Below, one piece after another: positions 24,441-35,750 of a DNA stretch of 64,000 nt. Position numbers and translations under genes: made by a program. The stretch lies in the NCBI GenBank assembly GCA_033002965.1, contig JAURVB010008927.1, positions 26,906-90,905 on the forward strand, in the 5' to 3' direction. The DNA is from Piper betle. Lineage: Eukaryota; Streptophyta; Magnoliopsida; Piperales; Piperaceae. The notes beneath the pieces were generated by a model. That model made no database searches. It was not told the DNA's origin and saw only the letters and a program-made list of their open reading frames with translations. Each line of letters begins with the position of its first letter. Positions within the stretch are counted from its first letter, which is position 1.

Positions 24441-26656
24441 AAAAACATATGACTTGAGTCAGAGTTTTACAGTAGTGAAACACTCGGCTCAGCCGTCGGT
24501 TCGAGTCGAGTTAGTTTCATGACACCCGTGTTGTGCCGAGGCCAGCAATGCGTTATGAACAATGAGGTTCAAATGTACCAGAGTATATAATGATAACGTT
24601 AGATAAATTATGAGAAATAAGTTATCAAAGTGTATGACAGTATGCAATTATTTTTTTATGTATTTAATTGTAGAATTAATTTTAAGTGGAATAATGCATT
24701 AGAACACGTTATATAGCAGTTTGGGTGAGTTATTAGTTATAGAACATGTTATTTTGATATTATGGAGTGCATTATATTTTATGGGATTTTTCCATATTTT
24801 TTTGTTTTTTTTGGAATTTATTAAGAGTTAGTTATTATTTTTTACTCGAATCAGAGTCGAGTCAACTTTTATTCATGAAATTGCCACCCAAACCCTCCTT
24901 GACGCTTTCTTCTCTCTCCATCGATCGCCACCCATTCCTCGCCGCCGATGCTGCCTCTGGCCGCCGTACTGCCGATGATCGACACCAATCGACTCCACCA
25001 AATCTCTGTCATGCCATCACCCATTGCCTCGGCTCACAGTCCCCGTCCGCCACCATCTCTGCCACCGTCACTATCACCACCACCATAGTCGCGTCGAGCT
25101 CGCTAAGCCGGTGCTGACCCATAGCCCCGTTCTCCTCATCGAAAAAGTGGCCGCAAAACCGCCAGAAAGCAGTTGAAAAATTGGATTTGTTGCAATTCAC
25201 CAAAAATTGCAAGATTTTTGCCAAATTCGTTTAGCCAAACCCAATCGAACTTAGGACGCCGTTGGATGCCGAATTTGAGTCTCGAATTGCGTGGCAAACC
25301 TTAGTCGTCATTGATAGCTGACAATGCAAGGTATAATTAACGTCAACCTAATTAATTAAAATTTATAATTATTAGCATAACATGTTAGGATTTGATTGAT
25401 TGGCGTGATAAAATATTTTGATTGTAAATAAAATGAATTAATATGATTTGAATTGTATTGAAATAAATGCTAATGAACTAATTAAGTAAATTAAGAATGA
25501 ATTGTTAATTAACTACAACATAGCTTAGAAAATCATGATGTGGATTGGTTGTGAATGCTTGATATGATTGAGTATGCTAGTTAGGATGTGTGAATGCATC
25601 ATAATGGGCGTTAACTTTTAGTTTTGATGTGTAGGTACGGAGTATGAGCTCACTGCCAAGGCGTGTGGACACGATTGGAGCTTCTACAAGGTTTGTTTAG
25701 GACTCGCTTTAGTTTGACTCTTTCACTCTATCGCGATTTATTTTTAACAAGTAAGTAGACGTGTCGAGTGGTGAATTTATCATACCCCACTCCACACAGG
25801 TCATTTAGTCTTATGAATTTCCGGATTAATAACCCTCAAAGATGAGATCCCTTAAGTTTATTTTTGAAAACTCAAATCTAAATAATGATGCCTTTGGGGC
25901 CTACTATATTGAAATCCCTACCCAGACCTATGTGCAAATAGTTTTCTCAGGTTTTCAAGTAAGATGTGAGACAAGGGAAAGTTAACTCACATGCACCATG
26001 AGCGGGCACGTGCTAGTTAAAGCAGGCACAAGATTGGTAGCGGTCATTCTATTCCTGAGCAATCTTAACAACTCCACCTTTGAGTTCCTCATACCTGGCG
26101 AAATGTGGAGGATTACAAATATTGTAATGCAGCACATGTCTAGACTTGTAGATTCAAAAGGTACTAAAGGAGCATGCCTAAGAGTACTTGGCCTCTATGC
26201 TCAATGCCAAGAGTTATATAGAGGATGTAAAGGACATTAAGATAATTGATTTTCCCACCAAGGGATAGTTTGAAAATGCCGAGGCATCTGACAAGTTAGA
26301 ATGGGACACTATCAAACCGAGGCTGATGGCTCATGATTAGTGCCCTTATGAGAGTTTCTAATGCATAAGTATATAAATGACTTCATTTTACATGAAAGTC
26401 AGCTCTTCTGTGCAAGTTTGATTATTAGTTATTTCTAGCCCTGTAACACTCATTACTAAAGTTTTTGTATAATATATGTACGTGAGAATGAGAATGAGTG
26501 AGTGTTGTTAGGATTACGATAGAGTAGCGATGCACCAAGCACACATGTACCTACGGAATGAAATGAAAATTTGGTGTGATGAATTGCTGTGAATTATAGT
26601 AGATGAATGTTATAATGATTTGTTGCAGGAATTGTTGTGTGAATTTAATGAAATAG

Positions 26657-26810
26657 TGTGAGATCCCTCAACTTAGTCCCACATCTAATACCTACTGGGA
26701 GAAGATCCTGTTTATAAGTGGGAATGGACTATAGATCTTTAACTTCCGGGGTACTCATTTTAAAGAGATGACTTAGCCCATTACGTTGCACTTTGGACTG
26801 GGTCATTACA
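26657..26810 (+). repeat. TRIM left terminal repeat
   Basis: 154 bp beginning TGTGAGATCCCTCAAC and ending GGTCATTACA. Confidence -1.
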
Positions 26811-26812
26811 AA

Positions 26813-26825
26813 TGGTATCAGAGCC
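26813..26825 (+). promoter_or_regulatory. Primer binding site of the TRIM
   Basis: TGGTATCAGAGCC, two bases after the left terminal repeat; complementary to the 3' end of plant initiator methionine tRNA. Confidence -1.
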
Positions 26826-27039
26826 AACCTGGTTCCGTGTTAGATGGTGGGATGGACTAGGGACGTTGGCTAGGCTTCCGGTCACGGGCCAAAAAAGGTC
26901 GTGGGCTGGGGTTAGAAACGGGCCAAGACTAGAAACGTTGGCAAGGCTGCCGGTCACGGGCCAGAAAGGACGTGGGCTGGGGCTAGCAACGGGCCAAGAA
27001 TAGGCATTTCGGGGACGAAATTTCCTAAGGTGGGTGGAT

Positions 27040-27193
27040 TGTGAGATCCCTCAACTTAGTCCCACATCTAATACCTACTAGGAGAAGATCCTGTTTATAA
27101 GTGGGAATGGACTATAGATCTTTAACTTCCGGGGTACCCATTGTAAAGAAATGAGTTAGCCCATTACGTTGCACTTTGGGCTGGGTCGTTACA
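27040..27193 (+). repeat. TRIM right terminal repeat
   Basis: 154 bp, same ends as the left repeat. Differences are concentrated in the last 60 bases. Confidence -1.
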
Positions 27194-27465
27194 AATGGTC
27201 TATGTGATGGCATTGTGATTAGAATTGAACAGGACAAGCTAATGGGGTAGAGACTCAACTCAAGAAGATAAAGATAATGATGGTGTGATTGTGTGCAAAA
27301 AGTAAAATATTTTGATATTATTTTAAGTTTTTATTGTTATATGTATATATATTATTTGTTGTTGACGGGGTGGTTTTTATTGCACTTTTAAGGGAGAGAA
27401 TGTCCGTTGTGCGAACTTTTAATGAGTTTGCGTTGTTTTGAATGTGGTTGGCATATGATATGTAA

Positions 27466-30217
27466 AACTCACGACCCGAGTCAAAGGTTTTTGTAGTCAG
27501 AACCAGTTGGTTCGACAGTTATTTTCAGTTGGGTTAATTTTAGAACACGTGTACTAAGTCGAGGCTGGTTATGTGTTATGAACCATGAGAGTCATGTGTG
27601 CCCAAATATATGATGATAATGTTAATAAGACAAGAGTAGAATGAGTTATCAGAATATATGAGAGTACATCGGATTTTATTTATTTATTTTAGTAGTAAAT
27701 AATAGAATTACTTTTAAGCTCGAATAACATCATTATGACGCATTACGAGCAGTTTGGATGAGTTATTAGTTATGTAAGCATTTCATTGTGATGTTATAAT
27801 GTGAATTATATTTTATGAAAATTTCCCCTACTTTTCTGGATTTTTTAAGAATTATTACAAGTTAGTTATTATTTTTAACTTGAGTAGGAGTCGAGTATAA
27901 GTTCTATTTATTGAAACGACGTAGTCATTTTCTTCGACTGACCAACTCATTTTCTTCCCCTAAACATTCGTTTTCTTCCCCACTGACATCTATTTATTTC
28001 AAACCCTCGACGCTACCCCTTTACTTGGCACCCCTTTACTTGTCGCCAATTCCACTGCCGGTGATCAGTCGCAACCGCCATCTAGTTGCCACCTCAACAT
28101 CTCCAATTACTGATGACGTGAGGTATAATTAAGTCCTACTTAATTTATTAAGGGTGATAATTATTAGCACAACATGATAGGATTAATGAATTGACGAGTT
28201 TGTTATTTTATTATAAATAAAAATATGAAATTTGTTTGATTGAAGTGTATTAAAATAAGTGCTAAGGAACTAATTTTAGATACACTAAGCAATTATCGTA
28301 ATCTAATGCAATGTAACGTAGGAAAACTTATGCTTGATTGATGCATGATTGATATGGGTATGCTATAAGATATGTGAATGCATCATGAGCAGGCATTAGC
28401 TTCTAGATTTGATGTGTAGGTACGAAGTAGGAGTCCACCGCCTAGGCGCGTGGACACGATTTGAGCTTCTGTTAGGTCCATTTAGGACTCGTTTCTTGTT
28501 TTACGTTTTATCTCTATTGGGTATTATTTTATTACTTGCATGATGAGTTAAGTGGTATTTTATCGGATCCTATTTAACCCAAGCTGTTTAATCAACAAGT
28601 TTTCCGGATTAGTAATCCTAGAGGATGAGATCTCTCATGTATGTTTTCGAAAATAAGATCCATCACAAGTTGCCTTCGGGCCTATTATATAAATCCCTTC
28701 CTAGACTTGTATATAGTTTTATTGAGTTTTTGGTGAGATGAAAGATGGGAAAACTGACTCGCACCTACCATAAACAGGCGCATGTGCCAGTTAAAATGAG
28801 CTCTGAATTAGTGAGCAGACTATTTCAATCCCGAGGGATCCTAACAATTCCCATTTTGAGTTCTTCACACCCGGAGAAACGTGAAAGTTTACAAGTATTA
28901 TTTAGTGCAAACACATGTATGCACTTGTGGTTCAAAGGGTACTAAAGGCGATTGCCTGAGAGTACTCGATTTTCGTGATCAAGGCCAAGAGAATTATGGA
29001 AGAAAAGAGAGGGCTTAGGATATACTAGTAGTCCCGAGGGATCAGAAAATAAAATGAGAAAATGTCGAGAGAGGCATCAGCAGTAGTAGAGCAGTCAGTA
29101 AAGGATGCTACTAGGTCTAAAACCTAGTGGCTCCTTACTAGGTGCCCTTCAAAGAGTTCACGAGAAGTATATGAATGTTTTTCTTGGTATGAGAATTTGC
29201 TCTCATAGCAAGTTTGATATTAATTAAATTTTAAGACTAGTAACACTCGTTACTGACGTGTTTTTATAATATATGTAGGTGATGATCATGAGTAGGATGA
29301 GCCAGCATAGATGGAGGAGCAGTGACATTTCGTGCATACACACATGTCAGATGATGTAATGAAATACAATACATGAAGATGTCATGTGATATGATGTATG
29401 CTGCGGTAGAAAGATTGCTAATGATGACATGTTAATAAATATATTTAGATATTGAATAAGTATAACAAGTAAGTCAAGACTCAGAATTGATGAAAAATGT
29501 AAATAGAATGCATAGCTAGGTCGAGACCCAAGCTTGAGAATGATTATATAGCAGCTTATAAAGTTTTGTGAATAAAAATGTATGATATATATATATATAT
29601 GGCAGTGCTAGTATGCGCTGCCTCATTTTGGCAGCGCATCCAGCACTGTGCTTGTGGGGCGCTGGATCTGATCCAGGGACCCACAACAGCTCCCCCTCCG
29701 AGACTCGCTTGCCAACCAGCCTACCATGACAACCCCCTCTACCACGGCCCACCTCCACCCCAAGCCAGCACCCTCCCCCCGGCCTTGCCTGCCGTAGCTG
29801 CCCCCCCCTTGTAGTGGCCCCCTTCCAACCCCCTCACTCGTAGAGGGCAAGCCAGGGGACCGCGACTGGTGGGAGTGGTGGCTCGGAGCGGGGGAACCCT
29901 TGAGGGGCCACTACAGCGGTGGCAGGGGGTTGGAAGGGGGCGGCTGGGGACGAGGGGGAACACGGGGGGGGGGGGGGTGGGGGGGCGCGGCAAGCAAGGG
30001 CGGGGGAGGGGGCCGTAGTGGCTTGGGGTGGGCAGGGGCGGGGAAAGGGGGGTCGTCATGGTGGGCGAGGGGGCGGCTTGGGGGTGGGGGTGATCGGGCA
30101 AGCGGGTCTTGGGGGGGGGGGGGGGGAGGGTATGGGGCTATGAAATCTTAGCCGTTGGATTTCAATCAAACGGCCCAGATTTGAAACGCTGTAATGCACT
30201 GTCGGCAGTGCATTGTA

Positions 30218-30261
<44 letters not shown>

Positions 30262-30400
30262 GTTGATTTGACAAGGTGACCTTTAATTGCACTTTTAGGG
30301 GAGATTCAAACTGTCTTATTTTACGAATCTTATTAATTTTTATCATAATTATTTAATATGTGAATTGGTTGATATGTTAGCCATGTAGTAGCACGTTAGG
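27466..30400. repeat. Long diverged repeat, copy b
   Basis: Head-to-tail partner of 24445-27465. It lacks the TRIM but contains a GC-rich microsatellite-flanked insertion at 29601-30220. No gene is recognised in it. Confidence -1.
29601..30220. mobile_element. Micron-like GC-rich element inserted in a (TA)n tract
   Basis: (TA)9 on the left (about 29583-29600) and (TA)19 on the right (30221-30258) border about 620 bp of very GC-rich sequence. The left end holds palindrome B (29603-29648: CAGTGCT with AGCACTG, and ATGCGCTGCC with GGCAGCGCAT) and palindrome A (29654-29684: CGCTGGAT with ATCCAG). The right end holds A' (30151-30174: GCCGTTGGAT with ATCAAACGGC) and B' (30193-30214: AATGCACTG with CAGTGCATT). 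The sister repeat has only a short TATATATA tract at the matching site (near 27342-27352), so this is an insertion. Location in (TA)n, GC-richness and subterminal palindromes resemble the Micron elements known from rice. No protein is encoded that I can support. Confidence -1.
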
Positions 30401-33400
30401 GTTATTTTTGTGCGTTCATCCATGCACAACGATTGACATCTTCGGATTGGCTTATATCCAAGCATAAAACGAATTTAGAGTGTTACATAATAACATTCAT
30501 CTAGAACCACATTAGAATCTAAACATCTCATCTATACATTGAATGTTTGTATCAATGTCTTAAGACACTGAGGGTAAATTCGGATTGGCCTAACTGAATT
30601 TAGTAGATTAGCAAATGTTTAGGTCGCTAGTAGTATTTCCAGTTCAGTTTACAGGTGAGTCAAATTGGGGTGTTGGGTGTTATAAAAAGAGTACATTTTT
30701 AGAAAATTGAAATATTTAAATTGAAAGAAAATAGGTTGACATAGAAAACAAATTTACATAAAATAGGCCCCAATAGAAAATTCCTTTACGAATGATTTTC
30801 CTACAAAACTTGCAAGAAAATGCAAGAACATTAAAATGGCCCATAATTTTCCTTTTCTCTTTCAATCGAAAAACACATATGAAAAGATGCTTTTTATTTT
30901 TTTCTTATCTTTAAAATTTTTTTTCCTTTTAAAATCTATCAATCCAGATAAACCCACGGGTGTAACCGCCGCTTGCAAGATAGAATGTGTAAGCTATTAG
31001 GTTGCGTTCAACTGCATCAACAGTCTCCACATATTAAACTCTTTCACTAGCATTTAAAAGTTAGAAAAAGATAAATTCGTTGCACATGTTATGAACAATA
31101 TGCATGATTTGAACGAATTTATAATGGTAGAAGTGTTTGTAATTTGAATGCATGTGAAAAGTACCTCATTTATCTTAGAAGAAGAGACTAATTTCTTCTA
31201 GGTCCATTCGATACTATATTTTAATTTTACTTACACCAGGAAATATATATTTCCGTAGATTTATAGGCTATATTTGTTATATATACGGCATGCGGCAGGT
31301 TTAACTACAAATTTACACTTTTCTATTTTCAAGCAACATTATGATAAACATTAAGAGTGTTGAATAGATGTATCTTTTAAACTTGCATGGCACTAATACC
31401 ATGAGCACCACTAATTTTCCCATTTTTATCACCACCAATGGCACTAATTTCCATAAGCCAATCAACTACAAGGTGGATAAAAATAATGAAATTTTAGCTG
31501 TACATAAAAAATTTTCCTTTAAAATTAATTTGTTTAACAGTTCAAGTTGCTTATCTCTTCTCGTCGCTACTTAATTAACTTTCAAGACAGTGCATTCTCC
31601 AATAATATTTAATCAGAGTGGTTTGCACGATGGAATTATGGAAATGTTCAAAACAAAATTGTCTCCAGAAGAGAGGAAATATACAAGTAAACTTTCTTGA
31701 ATGACATTAACTTTGTACTTGCACAATATTTTTTAGCTTCAAATCTCAAAATTCTTAAACTATGCACCATCTAAAAGAATAATAATTTCAACTTGGGGGA
31801 TGATCTCTATACAAGTATAATAGTAATGAGTCTAATAAAAAATTAAAAAATTAGTAAAATGAAGAAGAATGACGAGTACCACCAGCCGAATACGTATTTT
31901 TAATGAAACGTGCAACTTTATTTAATTGGATGTTCGAGTATCTGGGAGAAATATTCGTGCAATGATCGAATGCGTTGTTCATTAGTATTATTTTAGCAGT
32001 TAATCAATTGTTGTTATTTTAATATTTCTTCTCCCTCTCTATATATATTGGCCTAAGGAGATAGACATTTCTTTTTTCATAACTTAAATTAATCATACTG
32101 CAATTAATTTAGCTAACTTGGAGGGCATTTGAGACTTACAAAACTATCTTCACTATAAATATTATCATGACTAAATTTCTTTTTTAAAAAAAATCTTCCT
32201 CCCTCTTTCACCTTGTCCACCTTGACTGAATGGTAGCCTGTATGAAGCTTAATTAACATGCTTTAAAAATTTTGGACTTAGATTTGTCTCAATATGTTTA
32301 TAGTTTTAAAATTCCTTCTCGACTCTAAAAACTACCACTTCATTATACGCTGTACGAGTCAAACTTCTTAAATAACTCCCCGTTGATAAAGTTTATAATT
32401 TGATTCTCCAGTCTTTCCAAGTTTTTCGTGAGTCAAGTGAAAAATATTGTAAAAGTAATTTATTTTCTTTTTAGTTTAATTGAATTTATAGTATAAAGTA
32501 ACATAAATTATATTTTTATCAATTTCAAACGTCATGAAAAATAATATGTTATAACTTGATATATATTTTTCTTTCTTGGATTGAAGTGATTATAAATGAC
32601 TCTAAGTTGGTTTGAAGTTGAGTCCACTTCATAACCTACCTAATTGACTCCGAATCTTAAGTTTTAAATTATGGCCATACTACATAGAGTGGAGTCCATT
32701 CAAAGTTGATTCTAAGTTAACTCAATCATTTTTATTATTTTTTCAATCAAACTAACAAAAGTGTATATGAAATTACTATGTATAGTTCTTTTTTACAATA
32801 GAAAGTAATGAATATATAATTTATGTTATTTCAACTATATGATTTAACTTAATTGAAAATTACAATTACATTTTATTAACTTTTTTTACTTAACTCGATG
32901 AGTCAAACACAATACTAATAAGGAGTCATTGGTGGAGCTTGGATTCGACAAGTCAAAGAATAGAATCGACTTTGGAGTAATTTTAAAAAACTATATAACT
33001 TTTAATCGTCCATATTATCCTCCCAACTTAAATATTTCTCAGTTGTGTGGAAAATTTTTTTTCACAATTCACAGCTTACTTTGTATACTATAAAAGTCAC
33101 GTATGCACTTGGAGACTTGGAGTTAATTAGCAATGCCCAAACCTTCTTAAACATTTTTTAATATATTATTGTATTCCACCACTTCAATTGTATTTCTCTT
33201 ATCAGTAACACCACTCGAAAGTCGACACTTATCAAGTAAATGAGGTATATAATATGTGAAGATTATTTGTTTCAATTGCACCACAAGCACTATATTAATC
33301 GTGACGAGCACATGCAACTGATCTCGCTAGCCAAACCGGCTGCCTGCATGCAGGTGTATATGTGATTAAAACCTTGTTATTTATTTGCAATCTTACACCT

Positions 33401-34180
33401 TCTCATATTTTACCTCCGCTAATCCATTGTCCAACTAAGTACAAAATTAAGCTTTAATTAATTCCTGTTAATCAAGCTAAGTAAAAAGCACACTGATAAT
33501 ATTATACTTTTATTATTTAGTGTCACCGCTAGCTATTAACACCAAGATTACAACCAAACTAAGTTATAATAACTTGGATGGGCAAACTATAATGCCTTGC
33601 GTACTTGGCGTGTTTCCAACCTACCAACCAAAGTGAGAGTCCGGTGTGACAGGGACACGACGCAACTCATGATCAGGCAAAACTTTTCTCCACTAGTGAG
33701 GGCGACAGCAGCAGCCTGGCCGGCCGCTGACATCGCCTCCTTGTCAACAGGCTCAATCCGGCATTTTTCCGGCAAACCAATACGTAAAATGCCACCCGCT
33801 CCCCTTTACACTCAACTTCTACTTCTCTTTCCTAGGTTATTATATTTGAGAATGGGCAATATTTATTATATATTATATAATTACGTACTTTTGCTCTTAC
33901 AAAATAATAAGTGTGTATGGAGGGCGCGGATTGGAGGAGAAGATAGCTTTCATTTTGATGATTTCAACGCGAACTCAAACGACCATCATGTGGCAACATT
34001 GGATGTGATGAAAGGAAATAAAGTAACGATGTTTAGGTGGATTCCGGGGAATAAGATAAAAAAGGAGGCCTAGGGTTGGCCAATCAACTGTATGTTAAGT
34101 TTGTTAACTATGGTTGTGTTGCAATTAGTCCCCACTCGCTTACAACATGCCATGGCCATTTCACTAACCTTTTTCCTTCT
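30401..34180. other. AT-rich intergenic spacer before the NSP2-like gene
   Basis: No gene recognised. A GC-richer stretch at about 33590-33790 breaks the pattern and holds a 158-codon open frame (33597-34073) with no family features; it is more likely promoter-proximal sequence. Confidence -1.
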
Positions 34181-34186
34181 CCGTCC

Positions 34187-34194
34187 TATATATA
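34187..34194 (+). promoter_or_regulatory. TATA box of the NSP2-like gene
   Basis: TATATATA followed by CC, about 100 bp before the coding start. Predicted transcription start is near 34220 (inference). Confidence -1.
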
Positions 34195-34272
34195 CCACCA
34201 CCCGATCTTTTATTTCTCTCCAAGCTGTTAAGTTGTTGTGTTGAACTCTTTCTTTCATCATTGAGCTTGATA

Positions 34273-34359
34273 ATGGAGGTAATGGAGATTGGAGATGGAC
34301 TACTTCTCCACCTCTACCACCACCACCAATACCGCCGCCGCCACCACTCCTTCTCTTAG
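34273..34359 (+). CDS. Upstream ORF overlapping the NSP2-like start
   Basis: 28 codons beginning MEVMEIGDG, in a different frame from the main ORF. It overlaps the first main ATG (34295) and ends at TAG 34357-34359, one base before an in-frame main-frame ATG at 34361. This arrangement would favour reinitiation at MDEEWAEW. Translation is not shown. Confidence -1.
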   Translation: MEVMEIGDGLLLHLYHHHQYRRRHHSFS

Positions 34360-35750
34360 CATGGACGAGGAGTGGGCGGAGTGGGGCACCGTCGTCGACT
34401 GGGACACCTTCCTTACGGCGCCGCCCACCGATTTCGACGACCTCGACGAACTCATCGACTCGTTCATGAATCACTACGACGACTCACCCAATACCGATCT
34501 TGCTATGATCGGGGAGTCTATGGTTGCTACTCCTCCGATGGTGGTGGAGGAGGAGGAGATGGTGGAAGACGACGGCAAGGGGGTGAGGCTGGTCCACCTG
34601 CTGCTCGCGGCGGCGGAGGCCCTCACCGGCGGCCACCGGAGCCGCGACCTGGCCGGGGTGATATTGGTTCGGCTCAAGGAGTTGACGTCACCGGCTGAGG
34701 GCCGCCGGCGGCGAGACTCCAACATGGAGCGCCTCGCCGCGCATTTCACTGAAGCCCTCTTCGCCCTGCTCGACGGCGCCGGTGTGAAGCCGTCGGCGGC
34801 GGCGCCGGACCCGCCGGAGAAGATCGCGGCCTTCCAACTTCTCCAAGACATGTCCCCCTATGTGAAGTTCGGCCACTTCACAGCCAACCAGGCCATATTG
34901 GAGGCGGTAGCCGGCGAGCGCCGAGTCCACATCCTCGACTACGACATCATGGAGGGCGTGCAATGGGCGTCGCTCATGCAGGCCCTCGCCACCCAGACCG
35001 CCTCGCCCCCACCTCCGCATCACCGCCGTCACCCGCCCCGGCGGAGCCGGAGCAATCGGCCGCCGGAAGTCCGCCGCGGCGGTGCAGGAAACTGGCCGCC
35101 GGTTGGCTGCCTTCGCGGCCACCATCAACCAGCCCTTCTCCTTCAACCACTGCCGGCTCGACCCGGAGGAGGGCTTCCGGCCGTCCTCGGTGAAGCTCGT
35201 GAAGGGCGAGTCGGTAGTCGCCAACTGCATGCTCCACTTCTCCCACCGGCCCCGCCGCTCCGTGGCCTCATTCCTCTCCGGCGCTGCGGCGCTGGGGGCA
35301 AGGGTGGTGGCGGTGGTGGAGGAGGAGGCCGGCGCCGGGGCGCGGGGCGGCGGGTTCGCTGGCCGGTTCATGGACTCGCTGCACCAGCACTCGGCGCTTT
35401 GCGACTCGTTGGAGGCCGGGTTCCCGAACCAGGGCCGGGCGAGGCGGCTGGTGGAGCGAGCGTGGTTGGGTCCGAAGATCGTCGGTTCGGTTGGGATGAG
35501 TTACAAGGGTGGCGAAGAAGGGGAGGTGAGTTGGGGGGATTGGATGGAGGGGTCTGGGTTTGGGCCGGTTGGGTTGAGCTACTTCAACCACTGCCAGGCC
35601 AAGCTTTTGGTCGGGCTGTTCAATGATGGGTATAGGGTGGAGGAGGTTGGGACCAATAAGCTGGTGCTTGGGTGGAAGAGTCGTCGCTTGCTCTCTGCTT
35701 CAGCTTGGTCGCCTCCCCCAGCCGGGTCTGAGACCGGGTTTACAAGTTGA
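34295..35750 (+). CDS. NSP2: NSP2-like GRAS transcription regulator, frameshifted in a C run
   Basis: Intronless, as is usual for NSP2. The N-terminal frame (34295-35010) reads [20 protein letters not shown], then the first leucine heptad region ([25 protein letters not shown]), [13 protein letters not shown], and [20 protein letters not shown] with the [20 protein letters not shown] core. The conserved sequence then continues in another frame (to 35750): [72 protein letters not shown] and [14 protein letters not shown]. The switch sits at five Cs (35006-35010), where one fewer would restore 484 aa. NSP2 pairs with NSP1 to control strigolactone synthesis and root symbioses. The start is ATG 34295 or 34361. 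The break may be real or a homopolymer sequencing error; all else looks intact. Confidence -1.
34660..34677 (+). promoter_or_regulatory. miR171-family target site in the NSP2-like gene
   Basis: GATATTGGTTCGGCTCAA, encoding part of VILVRLKE, differs from the canonical miR171 target (GATATTGGCGCGGCTCAA) at the centre. Control of NSP2 by the miR171h variant through this coding segment is established in other plants. No miRNA gene is seen in the window. Confidence -1.

Larger units (their letters stand above)
26657..27193 (+). mobile_element. TRIM (terminal-repeat retrotransposon in miniature)
   Basis: 537 bp. Two 154-bp direct terminal repeats (26657-26810 and 27040-27193) each run TGTGAGATCC...TTACA, with about seven differences by my count. 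Next to the left repeat is TGGTATCAGAGCC, the classic initiator-methionine tRNA primer site, and a GGTGGGTGGA purine tract precedes the right repeat. Flanks AATAG and AATGG could be a 5-bp target duplication with one change. The 229-bp interior encodes nothing and contains two copies of a roughly 65-bp GGTCACGGGCCA unit. It is absent from the sister long repeat, so it inserted after that duplication. Confidence -1.
24445..27465. repeat. Long diverged repeat, copy a
   Basis: Colinear with 27466-30400. Shared landmarks: CCGAGGCCAGCAATGCG / TCGAGGCTGGTTATGTG; TAGGTACGGAGTATGAG / TAGGTACGAAGTAGGAG; CGTGTGGACACGAT; TAACACTCATTACT / TAACACTCGTTACT; TTGCACTTTTAAGGGAGA. The copies are head to tail with no spacer. 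No open frame is shared. A degenerate LTR-retrotransposon origin is possible but not shown; I cannot name the family. Confidence -1.

Noticed and set aside
29739..30151. Overlapping glycine- and proline-rich frames on both strands
   Set aside because: Low-complexity GC-rich core of the (TA)n-flanked element; no domain and no conserved frame in related blocks.
33597..34073. 158-codon frame upstream of the NSP2-like gene
   Set aside because: No recognisable family feature, composition changes along its length, and it runs toward the promoter.
34688..35371. 227-codon minus-strand frame in the NSP2-like gene
   Set aside because: Antisense shadow of GC-rich GRAS coding sequence.
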